Assembly: GCF_029543085.1 (NCBI RefSeq) | Contig: NZ_CP119967.1 | Location: forward strand, 5,959,001-6,023,000 | Reading direction: 5' to 3' | DNA length: 64,000 bases | From: Pseudomonas sp. A34-9 | GTDB taxonomy: Bacteria; Pseudomonadota; Gammaproteobacteria; Pseudomonadales; Pseudomonadaceae | Part shown: piece after piece, positions 8,603-18,041 of the stretch | Layout: each line of letters begins with the position of its first letter | Numbering within the stretch: the first letter of the stretch is position 1 | Notes under the pieces: generated by a model | The model's database searches: none | What the model saw: only the letters and a program-made list of their open reading frames with translations | Told to the model about the DNA's origin: nothing | Translations under genes and position numbers: made by a program

Positions 8603-10543
8603 ATGGTTATGAGTAAAGCGGATGCCTTCACCCAGGCAGGGAAAACCGCGGTATTGCAGAACATTCAGGGCACCCTGCAATTCCTCCAGCGCTTCCCGCC
8701 CTTCAATCAGATGGAACACGCCCACCTCGCGTATCTGGTGGAACAATGTCAGCTGCGTTTCTATGGCCAGGGCGAAAGCATCATCAAACCCGCCGACGGC
8801 CCGGTCGAACACTTCTTTATCGTCAAACAGGGTCGGGTGGTCGGCGAACGTCAGCACATCACCAAACCCGGCACCGAGACCACGTTTGAAATCACCACCG
8901 GAGAATGCTTTCCGCTGGCTGCATTGCTCGGCGAACGCGCGACGCGCACCGAGCATCTGGCCGGCGAAGATACGTTCTGCCTGCAACTGAACAAACTGGC
9001 GTTCATCAAGCTGTTCGCCCTGTCCAGCGCCTTCCGTGATTTCGCCTTGCGCGGGGTCAGCAGCCTGCTCGATCAGGTCAATCAGCAAGTGCAACAAAAA
9101 GCCGTGGAAACCCTCGGCACGCAGTACTCGCTGAACACCCGGCTGGGCGAACTGGCGATGCGTCACCCGGTAACCTGCAGCCCCGACACGCCGTTGCGTG
9201 AAGCGGTAAAGTTGATGCACGAGCAGCAGGTCGGCAGCATCGTGGCGGTGGATGAACACAAGGCACCGCTGGGCATTTTTACCCTGCGCGATCTGCGCCA
9301 TGTCGTGGCTGAAGGCGTTGGCAATTTCAGTGAAGCCATCGAACGCCACATGACGCCCGCGCCCTTCTATCTGTCGCCAGATCACAGCGCGTTCGATGCG
9401 GCGATTGCCATGACCGAACGGCACATTGCGCACGTCTGTCTGGTCAAGGATCTGCGCCTGTGCGGCGTGGTTTCCGAGCGCGATCTGTTTTCCCTGCAAC
9501 GAGTCGACCTGGTGCATCTGGCGCGCACGATTCGCAGCGCACAGCGCGTTGAACAACTGGTGAGCCTGCGCGGCGAGATCGGTCAACTGGTCGAACGCAT
9601 GCTCGCCCACGGCGCGTCCTCGACGCAGATCACCCACATCATCACCTTGCTCAACGACCACACCGTGTGCCGGGTGATCGAACTGACTCTCGCCGAAAAA
9701 GGCGATCCCGGCGTGCCGTTCAGCTGGCTGTGTTTCGGCAGCGAAGGCCGCCGCGAGCAGACGCTGCACACCGATCAGGACAACGGCATTTTGTTTGCTG
9801 CCCGCGACGCCGCTCATGCGGCGGAGATTCGCGGCAAGCTGCTGCCGATTGCCCAGCAGATCAACCACAGCCTGGCGCTGTGCGGCTTCACGTTGTGCAA
9901 GGGCAACATCATGGCCGGCAACCCCGAGTTGTGTTTGTCGCGAGCGGAATGGGCGCGGCGTTTTGCGGCGTTCATTCGCGAGGCGACGCCGGAAAATCTT
10001 CTTGGGTCGAGCATCTATTTCGATCTGCGCGTGGTCTGGGGCGATGAAAAAAGCTGCGAACAGTTGCGCCGGGGCATTCTTGACCAGGTCGGCGACAACC
10101 GTTTGTTCCAGCGCATGATGGCCGAGAACGCCTTGCGCAATCGTCCGCCGGTGGGACGCTTTCGCGAGTTTGTACTGGCGCGCAAGAATGGCGAGAAAGC
10201 CACGCTGGACCTGAAGGTACAGGGCCTGACGCCGTTCGTGGATGGCGCGCGGCTGCTGGCGCTGGCCAATGGCATCGATGCCAACAACACCCTCGAACGC
10301 TTCCGTCAGTTGGTCGAAAAAGCGGTGATCGAGCGGCTGGACGGCGCGGCGTATGAAGAGGCCTATCACTTCATTCAGCAAACGCGCATGCAACAACATC
10401 AATTGCAGACGCGGGAGAACCTGCCCTACTCCAACCGTGTCGACCCGGACAGCCTCAATCATCTCGACCGGCGCATCCTGCGTGAATCCCTGCGCCAGGC
10501 TCAGCGCCTGCAAAGCAGCCTGACCTTGCGGTATCAGCTATGA
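8603..10543 (+). CDS. cNMP-binding / twin-CBS / DUF294 nucleotidyltransferase-like protein
   Basis: A 646-residue multidomain protein. An N-terminal cyclic-nucleotide-binding-like domain (about 25-140; FYGQGESIIKPADGPVEHFF) precedes two CBS domains (about 180-295; RHPVTCSPDTPLREAVKLM) and a DUF294 nucleotidyltransferase-like domain with GSEGRREQTLHTDQDNGI (Gly-Ser followed by an acidic pair, about 375-395). A helical C-terminal substrate-binding domain follows. Such proteins are often encoded beside acetate permease and a DnaQ-like exonuclease. Here the exonuclease overlaps by ATGA, so the two are translationally coupled. The substrate is unknown. A second possible start, ATG 8609, lies two codons downstream. 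Confidence 0.85.
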   Translation: MVMSKADAFTQAGKTAVLQNIQGTLQFLQRFPPFNQMEHAHLAYLVEQCQLRFYGQGESIIKPADGPVEHFFIVKQGRVVGERQHITKPGTETTFEITTGECFPLAALLGERATRTEHLAGEDTFCLQLNKLAFIKLFALSSAFRDFALRGVSSLLDQVNQQVQQKAVETLGTQYSLNTRLGELAMRHPVTCSPDTPLREAVKLMHEQQVGSIVAVDEHKAPLGIFTLRDLRHVVAEGVGNFSEAIERHMTPAPFYLSPDHSAFDAAIAMTERHIAHVCLVKDLRLCGVVSERDLFSLQRVDLVHLARTIRSAQRVEQLVSLRGEIGQLVERMLAHGASSTQITHIITLLNDHTVCRVIELTLAEKGDPGVPFSWLCFGSEGRREQTLHTDQDNGILFAARDAAHAAEIRGKLLPIAQQINHSLALCGFTLCKGNIMAGNPELCLSRAEWARRFAAFIREATPENLLGSSIYFDLRVVWGDEKSCEQLRRGILDQVGDNRLFQRMMAENALRNRPPVGRFREFVLARKNGEKATLDLKVQGLTPFVDGARLLALANGIDANNTLERFRQLVEKAVIERLDGAAYEEAYHFIQQTRMQQHQLQTRENLPYSNRVDPDSLNHLDRRILRESLRQAQRLQSSLTLRYQL

Positions 10544-11247
10544 GCCTGTTTTCGTGGCTGCGCCCGGCGAGTCCGGCGCTGCCGGCGGATTTTCAGCAGC
10601 GTCTGGCGAAGCTGCCGGCGACCACCGAGCTGAGCGAATGCACGCTGCGCGAACAACGTTGGGTGGTGCTGGATCTGGAAACCACCGGGCTGAACCTGAA
10701 CAAGGATCGCGTGCTGTCGATTGGCGCGGTGGTGATCGAGGACGGCGCGATCGATTTCAGCCAGCAATTCGAACGCACGCTGCAATGTCGCGAACTGAAG
10801 CTCAGTCCCAGCGTGTTGATTCACGGGTTGGGGCCGAATGCGATCGCGGCGGGCAGTGAGCCGGCCGAGGCGTTGCTGGAACTCATGGAATTTATCGGCG
10901 ACAGCCCGGTATTGGCGTTTCATGCGCCGTTCGATCAGCACATGCTCGGGCGTGCCTTGAAGGAACATCTGGGGCACAAGTTGCAGCCGGTGTTTCTGGA
11001 TGTCGCCGACATTGCACCGCTGGTGTGTCCACAGGCGCAGATTCGTGAGGCCGGGCTGGATGAGTGGATCGACTGGTTCAAGCTTGAGGTGTTCGAACGG
11101 CATAACGCGAGCGCCGATGCGCTGGCGACGGCTGAATTGGCCTTGATTCTGTTTAGCCGGGCGCGGCAGCAGCAGATTCACAGTCCGTTGAATTTGCAGC
11201 AGCGGTTGAGTCAGTGGAAGCGTAGGCAGCAGGTGCCGTCGTTTTAA
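10540..11247 (+). CDS. DnaQ-like 3'-5' exonuclease (DEDDh family)
   Basis: A 235-residue exonuclease related to DNA polymerase III epsilon. Exo I is VVLDLETTGLN (catalytic Asp and Glu), Exo II is in the HAPFDQHML stretch, and Exo III is HNASADALATAELALIL with the His-x4-Asp pattern. It starts inside the stop of the DUF294 gene (ATGA overlap), so co-translation is likely. It is too divergent to be the replicative proofreader and is more likely a nuclease partnered with the DUF294 protein. Confidence 0.88.
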   Translation: MSLFSWLRPASPALPADFQQRLAKLPATTELSECTLREQRWVVLDLETTGLNLNKDRVLSIGAVVIEDGAIDFSQQFERTLQCRELKLSPSVLIHGLGPNAIAAGSEPAEALLELMEFIGDSPVLAFHAPFDQHMLGRALKEHLGHKLQPVFLDVADIAPLVCPQAQIREAGLDEWIDWFKLEVFERHNASADALATAELALILFSRARQQQIHSPLNLQQRLSQWKRRQQVPSF

Positions 11248-11251
11248 ATCA

Positions 11252-11432
11252 AAAGCCCCTCACCCCAGCCCTCTCCCAGAGGGAGAGGGAGCCTACCGAG
11301 GTGTCTCGGGTTTTCCATCGACCTGAGAAACCGAGTCGATTATGGATTCACTAAAGATCGCTCAGATCGGTGTACCTCCAGAATATCCCCCGATCGGTCC
11401 CCTCTCCCTCTGGGAGAGGGCTAGGGTGAGGT
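11252..11432. mobile_element. MITE-like element with CCCCTCACCC ends (copy 1)
   Basis: Inverted ends GCCCCTCACCCCAGCCCTCT and its near-complement ending CTAGGGTGAGG bound about 180 bases with no gene. The interior, read on the opposite strand, is alignable with copy 2 at 39156-39339 (shared GAATCCATA, CAGGTCGATG, GGGGGAT). No transposase is present. It fills most of the gap between the exonuclease and the sigma-factor gene. Confidence 0.6.
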
Positions 11433-11541
11433 TCTGCCTTTAGCCGCCCACCTGACCAGTGGCCAATTGCTAACCATTCCCACCTCTGCCACAATCGCGA
11501 ACAATTCGCGTTAGTTAACATTTCCCAATCGGTGATGTCCG

Positions 11542-12060
11542 GTGTCGTCAGTCCCAAGCCCTCACAGTGAGCTCGTCGGTGCGATGTATCGTGACCATCG
11601 CGGCTGGCTGCTGGCGTGGCTGCGGCGCAATGTGGCCTGCCCGCAACGTGCCGAAGACCTCAGCCAGGACACTTTTGTGCGCCTGCTCGGTCGCGACGCC
11701 ATGCTGACACCCCGCGAGCCGCGCGCCTTTCTGGTGGCAATCGCCAAAGGCCTGCTGTTCGACTACTTCCGCCGCGCGGCGCTGGAACAGGCCTACCTCA
11801 CCGAATTGATGCTGATCCCCGAAGGCGAGCAACCGTCGGTGGAAGAACAGCAAATGATCCTCGAAGACCTCAAAGCCATCGACCGCTTGCTCGGCAAGCT
11901 GTCGACCAAGGCCCGTGCCGCTTTCCTCTATAACCGCCTCGACGGGCTCAGCCATGCCGAGATCGCCGACAAGCTCGGCGTCTCAGTGCCGCGCGTTCGG
12001 CAATATCTGGCCCAAGGCATTCGTCAGTGCTACATCGCCCTGTACGGTGAGCCGACGTGA
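11542..12060 (+). CDS. ECF RNA polymerase sigma factor, FecI type
   Basis: A 172-residue iron-starvation sigma factor. Region 2 runs VGAMYRDHRGWLLAWLRRNV to RAEDLSQDTFVRLL, and region 4 ends LDGLSHAEIADKLGVSVPRV. GTG 11542 is the only good start. It heads a FecI-FecR-receptor unit and overlaps the FecR gene by four bases. By synteny with P. aeruginosa, as I recall it (fiuI next to a GST, cre and glcB), it may be FiuI; a FoxI-like role is the alternative. A dyad GCGAA-CAA-TTCGC lies about 40 bases upstream. No clear Fur box was seen. Confidence 0.88.
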   Translation: MSSVPSPHSELVGAMYRDHRGWLLAWLRRNVACPQRAEDLSQDTFVRLLGRDAMLTPREPRAFLVAIAKGLLFDYFRRAALEQAYLTELMLIPEGEQPSVEEQQMILEDLKAIDRLLGKLSTKARAAFLYNRLDGLSHAEIADKLGVSVPRVRQYLAQGIRQCYIALYGEPT

Positions 12061-13031
12061 GTCCGGCCAGTTCCAGTCCCGTACCGGCGCATGTACTGGA
12101 TGCGGCGATTGCCTGGCAACTGACCCTCGATTCCAGCAGTCCGCTGGAGCGCGAAGAGTTCGCCAAGTGGCATGCGGCCAATGAAGAACACGCCCGCGCC
12201 TGGCGGCAGTTGGGCATGCTCGATCAACGTTTCAGCGTGGCCAAGGGCCCGGCCCGCAGTGCCTTGCTGCAATCGCGCGAAGGCATTCGCCGGCGGGTGC
12301 GCAAGCTCGGCAGTGGGCTGGCCAGCGTGGTGGTGCTTGTCGGTCTGGGGCTGTTCGCCAGCGAACGGTTTATGCCGCTGGATTACTGGCTCGCCGATCA
12401 ACGCACCGCCACGGGTGAGCAACGCACCGTGCGCCTGTCCGACGGCACCGTGTTGAATCTCAACACCCACAGTGCGGTGGACGTGCGTTTCGATGACAAG
12501 CGCCGGCTGATCGTGTTGCAGGAAGGCGAGATTCTGGTTGAAACCGGTCATGGCGATGCGCGCCCGTTCATCGTTGAAACCCGCGAAGGCAGCATGCGCG
12601 CCTTGGGTACGCGGTTTCTGGTCAAGCGTGAAGAAGAAGGCACGCGTCTGAGCGTGTTGCAGTCGGCGGTGGCGGCGCATGCGCAAGCGAATCCCGAAGA
12701 ACAGATTCTGCGCGAAGGTCAGCAAGTGTTACTGCGCAGTGACGGACTGGGCTCGATTGTCGCGCTCAACCCCGGCGCCGACGCCTGGACTCGCGGCATG
12801 CTGGTGGTCGACAACGCACGGCTGGGCGATCTGGTGCATGAGCTGGGCCGTTATCGCCGCGGGCATCTGGGCGTGGCGCCGGAAGTGGCAGATCTGCGGA
12901 TTACCGGCAGCTTCCCGCTGCATGACACCGACAAGGCCTTGAGCGCATTGCTGCCGACTTTGCCGGTGCAGATCGAGCGGCACACGCCTTATTGGGTCAC
13001 AGTCGCGAAGGCTGAGCCCTCCTCTCCTTGA
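12057..13031 (+). CDS. FecR-family transmembrane sigma regulator
   Basis: A 324-residue anti-sigma/sigma regulator that relays the signal from a siderophore-loaded receptor. The N-terminal cytoplasmic DUF4880 part has WQLTLDSSSPLEREEFAKWH and ARAWRQLGMLDQRF. One membrane segment at about 84-102 (GLASVVVLVGLGLFA) precedes the periplasmic FecR domain with GEQRTVRLSDGTVLNLN. The C-terminal region resembles the STN-binding domain. GTG 12057 overlaps the sigma stop (GTGA). Its partner should be the STN domain of the receptor encoded next. Confidence 0.9.
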   Translation: MSPASSSPVPAHVLDAAIAWQLTLDSSSPLEREEFAKWHAANEEHARAWRQLGMLDQRFSVAKGPARSALLQSREGIRRRVRKLGSGLASVVVLVGLGLFASERFMPLDYWLADQRTATGEQRTVRLSDGTVLNLNTHSAVDVRFDDKRRLIVLQEGEILVETGHGDARPFIVETREGSMRALGTRFLVKREEEGTRLSVLQSAVAAHAQANPEEQILREGQQVLLRSDGLGSIVALNPGADAWTRGMLVVDNARLGDLVHELGRYRRGHLGVAPEVADLRITGSFPLHDTDKALSALLPTLPVQIERHTPYWVTVAKAEPSSP

Positions 13032-13033
13032 CC

Positions 13034-13119
13034 TGATCGTTCCCGCGCTCTGAGTCCCTGCCGAAGCGGACGCAGAGCGTCCATTGAGGCATTCCCACGC
13101 GGAGCATGGGAACGATCAA
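13034..13119. repeat. GTTCCCACGC-family palindromic repeat (diverged copy)
   Basis: GATCGTTCCCGCGCTCTG at one end and CGCGGAGCATGGGAACGATC at the other form a long imperfect inverted repeat between the FecR and receptor genes. It is the most diverged of four copies. Confidence 0.75.
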
Positions 13120-13239
13120 CCCCACAGAAATGTGGCTGTTTTCCAGTTAATCGAAATTATTTTCATCTCGCCCTATCACTTTTTGCTTTTCATCCGGCAC
13201 ACAGGCAATTGAGAAATATTTCCATTCAGGAGCCGCCGT

Positions 13240-15675
13240 ATGTCCCGTTCGCTAGACACCTTGTTGCGCCCCAGTCTGCTGGCCGTCGCCATCGCGCTCA
13301 GCGCGCCGCTGATCAGCAGCCCGTTGCTCGCCGCTGAACAAGCGTCCAGCGTGCGCGCCTACAATCTGCCGGCGGCGCCGCTATCCACCACGTTGAACCA
13401 GATCGCCAGCCAGGGCGGCCTCGCGCTGTCGCTGAACCCGTCGCTGGCGGCGGGCAAAACCTCGGCGCCAGTGAGCGGCCAGTACGATGCGGCGGGGGCT
13501 CTGCGCGCGGCCCTGCGAGGCACCGGTTTGCAACTGGAACAAAGCAGCAGCGGCACTTACAGTCTGGTCGCGGTGCCTGAAGGAACCCTGGCGTTGCCGG
13601 AAACTTCGGTCATCGGCGTGGAAAACCTCGAAAGTGCCTGGGGCCCGGTCGAAGGCTATACCGCCACCCGTACCGCTGCCGGCACCAAGACCGACACCGC
13701 GCTGGTCGAAGCACCGCGTTCGATCTCGGTGGCGACCCGTCAGCAAATGGACGACCGCAGCGTGCACAGCCTCGATGACGCCGTGCGCTACATGCCGGGC
13801 ATCACCGCCAGCAGCTACGGCAGCGACACCCGCGCCGACTGGCTGCGTGTACGTGGTTTCGAACCGACCCAGTTCCTCGACGGCCTGCCGCTGCCGAAAG
13901 GCGTGTACGCCAACCCGAAACAGGAAACCTGGAACCTCGACCGCCTCGCCCTGCTGCGCGGCCCGGCCTCTTCGGTTTACGGCCAGACCCCACCGGGCGG
14001 CCTGCTCGACATGGTCAGCCGCCGCCCAAGTGCTGAAGCCAGCAACGAAATCCAGCTGCAGTACGGCAGTGACAACCACCGCCAGATCAACTTTGCCAGC
14101 ACCGGCAAGATCGATGACGCCGGCCAGTTTCTCTATGGCCTCAGCGGCGTCGTACGCGACAGCGGCACACAGGTCGATCACGTCGACAACAAGCGTTACA
14201 ACATTGCGCCGAGCCTGACCTGGAACATCGACGACGACACCAGGCTCACCCTGCTGAGCCAGTTCACCCGCGACGATACCGGCATCACCAGCCAGTTCCT
14301 GCCGGTGCAGGGCACCAAGATCAAGTCACCGTTCGGCGATATCTCCCATCACAAGAATCTGGGTGATCCGGACTGGGAATACTACGATCGCACCTACTAC
14401 GCGCTGGGCTACGCCTTCGAACATCGTCTGAACGATGTCTGGCAGTTCAAGCAGAACCTGCGTTACACCAAGTCGGACCTGTCGTTCCAGTCGCTGACGC
14501 CGGGGTCGTACCCATTCACCGAAGTGGATGATCAAGGCAACGTCGGGCGCACCAGTACAAGCGTCGAAGAAGACATCAGCCAGTTCGCCGTGGACAACAA
14601 CTTCCAGGCCGACTTCGCTACCGGCGATATCCGTCACACCCTGTTGTTGGGTCTGGACCACCAGCGCAGTAACACCAACTACACCTCGATCTTCGGCTTT
14701 TCGGATACCACTCCGGGCACCAACGTGATCACCCCGATCTACGGTCAGCCGATCGTACGTCCAGCGCGCTCCACCGCGTTTTACGATTATGACCAGAAGA
14801 CCTACCAGACCGGCCTGTACGTGCAGGATCAGATGGCCCTCGACCAGTGGCGCCTGACCCTCGGCGGCCGTGAAGACTGGGTGCACACCAGCACCCGGTT
14901 CATCAACAAGGGCGATGCCACCAACACCCAGCGTGACAAGGCGTTCAGCGGCAACGCTGCGCTCAGCTACGTGTTCGACAACGGCTTCGTGCCGTACCTG
15001 TCGTACGCCGAATCCTTCCAGCCGACCACGGGCGCCGACGCCACCTCGACCGGCTCGCTCAAGCCGACCGAAGGCAAACAATGGGAATTGGGCATCAAGT
15101 ACCAGCCACCGGGCAGCAAAACCCTGCTGACCGCCGCCGTGTATGACCTCACCCAGAAGAACGTCTCGGTCAACACCTTCGTCAATAACGTGTCGATCAC
15201 CAGCCAGACCGGCGAGGTGAAAGTCAAAGGTCTGGAGCTGGAAGCGGTTTCCGACGTGACCGACAACCTGAAAGTCATCGCCGCCTACACCCTGGCCAAA
15301 TCCGAAGTGCAGAATGGCGTCGACAAGGGCAATCGCCTGCAACTGATGCCGAATCAGCAAGCTTCGCTGTGGACCGATTACACCTGGCACGCCGGCGTCC
15401 TCGACGGCTTCGGCATTGGCGGCGGCGTGCGTTACACCGGCAACACCTACGGCGACAAGGCCAACACCTGGCTGGGCAAGGCCGATGCCTACACCGTGTT
15501 CGACGCGAGCGTGCATTACGACCTCGGCCGTCTGGACAACAGCCTCAAAGGCGCGTCGCTGGCGGTCAACGCGACCAACCTGTTCGACAAGGACTACATT
15601 TCCACCTGCGACAGCTTCTACTGCTACTACGGCGACCAGCGCAGCGTCGTCGCCAGCGCCACTTACAAGTGGTAA
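13240..15675 (+). CDS. TonB-dependent siderophore receptor with STN signalling domain (FiuA/FoxA-like)
   Basis: An 811-residue outer-membrane receptor. Signal peptide 1-31 (cleavage after LLAA), STN domain about 40-100 (FNLP-like YNLPAAPLSTTLNQIASQGG), plug about 145-265 with LRVRGFEPTQFLDGLPLPKG and LLRGPASSVYGQTPPGGLLD, then a 22-strand barrel ending in ATYKW. The plug resembles FhuA-type hydroxamate receptors. A C-terminal pair of cysteines (STCDSFYCYYG) recalls the FhuA disulfide. Ferrichrome (FiuA) or ferrioxamine (FoxA) are the likely ligands: neighbours favour FiuA, while the PepSY gene downstream recalls FoxB. ATG 13240 follows AGGAG. A FecI-type promoter could start at GAAAT, 13153-13157. 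Confidence 0.9.
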   Translation: MSRSLDTLLRPSLLAVAIALSAPLISSPLLAAEQASSVRAYNLPAAPLSTTLNQIASQGGLALSLNPSLAAGKTSAPVSGQYDAAGALRAALRGTGLQLEQSSSGTYSLVAVPEGTLALPETSVIGVENLESAWGPVEGYTATRTAAGTKTDTALVEAPRSISVATRQQMDDRSVHSLDDAVRYMPGITASSYGSDTRADWLRVRGFEPTQFLDGLPLPKGVYANPKQETWNLDRLALLRGPASSVYGQTPPGGLLDMVSRRPSAEASNEIQLQYGSDNHRQINFASTGKIDDAGQFLYGLSGVVRDSGTQVDHVDNKRYNIAPSLTWNIDDDTRLTLLSQFTRDDTGITSQFLPVQGTKIKSPFGDISHHKNLGDPDWEYYDRTYYALGYAFEHRLNDVWQFKQNLRYTKSDLSFQSLTPGSYPFTEVDDQGNVGRTSTSVEEDISQFAVDNNFQADFATGDIRHTLLLGLDHQRSNTNYTSIFGFSDTTPGTNVITPIYGQPIVRPARSTAFYDYDQKTYQTGLYVQDQMALDQWRLTLGGREDWVHTSTRFINKGDATNTQRDKAFSGNAALSYVFDNGFVPYLSYAESFQPTTGADATSTGSLKPTEGKQWELGIKYQPPGSKTLLTAAVYDLTQKNVSVNTFVNNVSITSQTGEVKVKGLELEAVSDVTDNLKVIAAYTLAKSEVQNGVDKGNRLQLMPNQQASLWTDYTWHAGVLDGFGIGGGVRYTGNTYGDKANTWLGKADAYTVFDASVHYDLGRLDNSLKGASLAVNATNLFDKDYISTCDSFYCYYGDQRSVVASATYKW

Positions 15676-15749
15676 GCAACTGAGCTGAAACAGGCCCTGT
15701 GACCAGGCCGTCCCTCGTGGACGGCTTTGGTGTTTTTGAAGGTCATGAA

Positions 15750-16880
15750 ATGAAAAGTAAAACAATTCGTCGCTGGTCGTTCGTCCACACCTGGACCAGT
15801 CTGGTCTGCACCGTGTTTTTGCTGATGCTGGCACTGACCGGTCTGCCGCTGATCTTTCATCACGAAATCGAGCACTTGCTCGGTGACGCGCCCGAAGTGC
15901 GCGAGCTGCCAGCCGACACGCCACGGCTGAACCTGGCGCAACTGGTCGAGGCCGCCGAAAAACATCGCCCCGATGAAGTCGTGCAGTACTTCGGTTTCGA
16001 TGACGATGAGCCGAATGCCGTGCTGACGATCATGGCGAAAACCGCCGGCACCGAACCGAATTCGTCGCACACCTTCATGCTCGACGCGCGTACCGGTGAG
16101 GCGCTGGAAACGCCTTCAGCAAACGGCGGCTTGATGCTGTTTATCCTGCGCCTGCACGTCGACATGTTCGCCGGGCTGCCAGGCAAGTTGTTGCTGGCGT
16201 TCATGGGGCTGCTGTTTGTCGTGGCCATCGTGTCCGGGACAGTGCTGTACCTGCCGTTCATGCGCCGCTTGAAGTTCGGCACGGTACGTCAGGACAAATC
16301 GACACGGCTGCGCTGGCTCGACCTGCACAACCTGATTGGTGTAGTCACGCTGACGTGGGCACTGGTGGTCGGCGTGACCGGCGTGATCAGCGCCTGCGCC
16401 GACCTGCTGATCGCGGCTTGGCGCAACGATGCGCTGACGGCGCTGATCGAACCTTACCGCGATGCACCTGCGCTGACGCATCTGGCCCCGGCCACGCGTT
16501 TGCTCGACATCGCCGCCGAAGTGGCACCGGGGATGGAGCCTGATTTCATTGCCTTCCCCGGCACACGCTTTTCCAGTGAGCACCATTATTCGGTGTTCAT
16601 GAAGGGCGGCACGCACCTGACCTCGCATTTGCTGACGCCGGTGCTGATCGATGCCACCACGCTGCAAGTCACCGCCGTGGCCGAACGGCCGTGGTACATG
16701 GACGCCATGGGCATGTCGCAACCGCTGCACTTCGGTGACTACGGCGGCATGCCGATGAAGATTCTCTGGGCCACGCTCGATGTGCTGACGATCATTGTCC
16801 TCGGCAGTGGCGTGTATCTGTGGGTGGTACGGCGCAAAGCGGCCAAGCCTGTACCGGAAACGGCGGAGGCCTCCACATGA
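15750..16880 (+). CDS. PepSY-domain inner membrane protein (FoxB-like)
   Basis: A 376-residue PepSY-associated TM protein. The start KSKTIRRWSFVHTWTSLVCT leads into the first membrane segment, with further segments at about 130-155, 190-215 and 340-360. A typical helix carries HVDMFAGLPGKLLLAFMGLL. In P. aeruginosa, FoxB, a PepSY protein beside foxA, is implicated in siderophore iron release at the inner membrane. The frame is open from GTG 15699, but ATG 15750 behind GAAGG gives the family N-terminus. It overlaps the next small gene by ATGA. Confidence 0.85.
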   Translation: MKSKTIRRWSFVHTWTSLVCTVFLLMLALTGLPLIFHHEIEHLLGDAPEVRELPADTPRLNLAQLVEAAEKHRPDEVVQYFGFDDDEPNAVLTIMAKTAGTEPNSSHTFMLDARTGEALETPSANGGLMLFILRLHVDMFAGLPGKLLLAFMGLLFVVAIVSGTVLYLPFMRRLKFGTVRQDKSTRLRWLDLHNLIGVVTLTWALVVGVTGVISACADLLIAAWRNDALTALIEPYRDAPALTHLAPATRLLDIAAEVAPGMEPDFIAFPGTRFSSEHHYSVFMKGGTHLTSHLLTPVLIDATTLQVTAVAERPWYMDAMGMSQPLHFGDYGGMPMKILWATLDVLTIIVLGSGVYLWVVRRKAAKPVPETAEAST

Positions 16881-17056
16881 AGCCGCGTCAGTCGAATTTC
16901 TGGAAGGTGTTCAGCACGCCGATCGTGATTGCATTGCTCAGTGCAGCGGGGTTGTTTGCGGCGTTGCTCGGGGACGGAATCTGGGATGCGTTGAGCTGGC
17001 TCGGGCTGGGTGTTCCGGCCTTTCTGGCGATACGAGGATTGTTGCAGCGAAGCTAA
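16877..17056 (+). CDS. Small hydrophobic membrane protein
   Basis: A 59-residue protein that begins inside the stop of the PepSY gene (ATGA), so it is almost certainly co-translated. It starts KPRQSNFWKVFSTPIVIALL and has two hydrophobic stretches (about 13-32 and 36-55), ending in LLQRS. Its position as the last gene of the siderophore uptake unit suggests a helper to the PepSY protein. I recognise no family motif. Confidence 0.7.
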   Translation: MKPRQSNFWKVFSTPIVIALLSAAGLFAALLGDGIWDALSWLGLGVPAFLAIRGLLQRS

Positions 17057-17061
17057 AGAAA

Positions 17062-17154
17062 CCTGTGGGAGCGAGCCTGCTCGCGAAAGCGCTCTGACGT
17101 TCAACACCAATGTTGACTGTACCGACGCCTTCGCGAGCAGGCTCGCTCCCACAT
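17062..17154. repeat. REP inverted pair, GCGAGCAGGCTCGC family
   Basis: CTGTGGGAGCGAGCCTGCTC and its inverse about 90 bases apart, right after the small membrane protein gene. The arms point outward compared with the copy at 2202. Confidence 0.9.
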
Positions 17155-17230
17155 TGGTTTTGCGCTGGGCTTGAGGACGTGGCGTTACGCGCTATGCTGC
17201 TCCCTCATCGTTCTGATCGAGACCCTGCCA

Positions 17231-17860
17231 ATGTCCGCCCCCAGCATGACCCTGTACCACAACACGCTCTCCCCGTTCGTGCGCAAAGTGATGGTATTGC
17301 TGCACGAAACCGGTCAGCAGGATCGCGTCGCCTTGCAAGACTGCGTGCTCAGCCCGGTCAGCCCGAGTGCCGAGCTCAATGCCGACAACCCGCTGGGCAA
17401 GATTCCCGCGCTGCGTCTGGCCGACGGCAATGTCATCCATGACAGCCGCGTGATCCTCGAATACCTCGACCAGCAACACGTCGGCAACCCGTTGATCCCC
17501 CGCGAAGGTGCGGCCCGCTGGCGCCGTCTGACCCTGGCCTCGATGGCCGACGGGATCATGGATGCGTCGGTGATGGTGCGTTATGAGCTGGTTTTGCGTG
17601 CGCCGGAAAAGCATTGGGACGAATGGCTCGACGCCCAGCGCGACAAAATCCGCCGCGCCCTCGCCGTGCTGGAAAGCGATGCGATTGCCGAGCTGACCAG
17701 CCACTTCGACGTGGCCGCCATCAGCGTGGCCTGTGCGCTGGGTTACCTCGACCTGCGCTTCCCGGACCTGGGCTGGCGTGATGCCAACCCGCAACTGGCA
17801 AACTGGTTCTTTGAAGTGAGTCAGCGACCGTCCATGATCGCGACGATGCCCAAGCCCTAA
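17231..17860 (+). CDS. Glutathione S-transferase family protein
   Basis: 209 residues with an N-terminal thioredoxin-like domain (MTLYHNTLSPFVRKVMVLLH) and the glutathione-binding pattern NPLGKIPALRLADG ... IHDSRVILEYLD. A helical C-terminal domain follows (WRRLTLASMADGIMDASVMV). The frame is open from 17171; ATG 17231 is chosen, with MTLYHN at 17246 as an alternative. It is probably transcribed alone. Substrates are unknown. A GST gene next to a FecI/FecR/receptor unit also occurs in P. aeruginosa, as I recall. Confidence 0.88.
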   Translation: MSAPSMTLYHNTLSPFVRKVMVLLHETGQQDRVALQDCVLSPVSPSAELNADNPLGKIPALRLADGNVIHDSRVILEYLDQQHVGNPLIPREGAARWRRLTLASMADGIMDASVMVRYELVLRAPEKHWDEWLDAQRDKIRRALAVLESDAIAELTSHFDVAAISVACALGYLDLRFPDLGWRDANPQLANWFFEVSQRPSMIATMPKP

Positions 17861-17884
17861 ATCGGCGGCGCCTGTTCCGGCCTC

Positions 17885-17948
17885 TTCGCGAGCAGGCTCG
17901 CTCCCACATTGGAATGTGCACGCCTGTGGGAGCGAGCTTGCTCGCGAA
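17885..17948. repeat. REP inverted pair, GCGAGCAGGCTCGC family
   Basis: TTCGCGAGCAGGCTCGCTCC and its inverse separated by about 20 bases, in the convergent gap between the GST and creD. Confidence 0.9.
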
Positions 17949-18041
17949 TGCACCACCTCGGTTCCACAGGCAAATACCCGATAATCCGCGTCATCAACTC
18001 ATCCTTCCAGCACTGATCCTCACGCAACCCCAGCGACCGGC

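Noticed and set aside
11485..11541. Fur box before the FecI-type sigma gene
   Set aside because: Only a GCGAA-CAA-TTCGC dyad is seen, without the AT-rich Fur pattern. Iron control is likely from the family, but the site cannot be placed.
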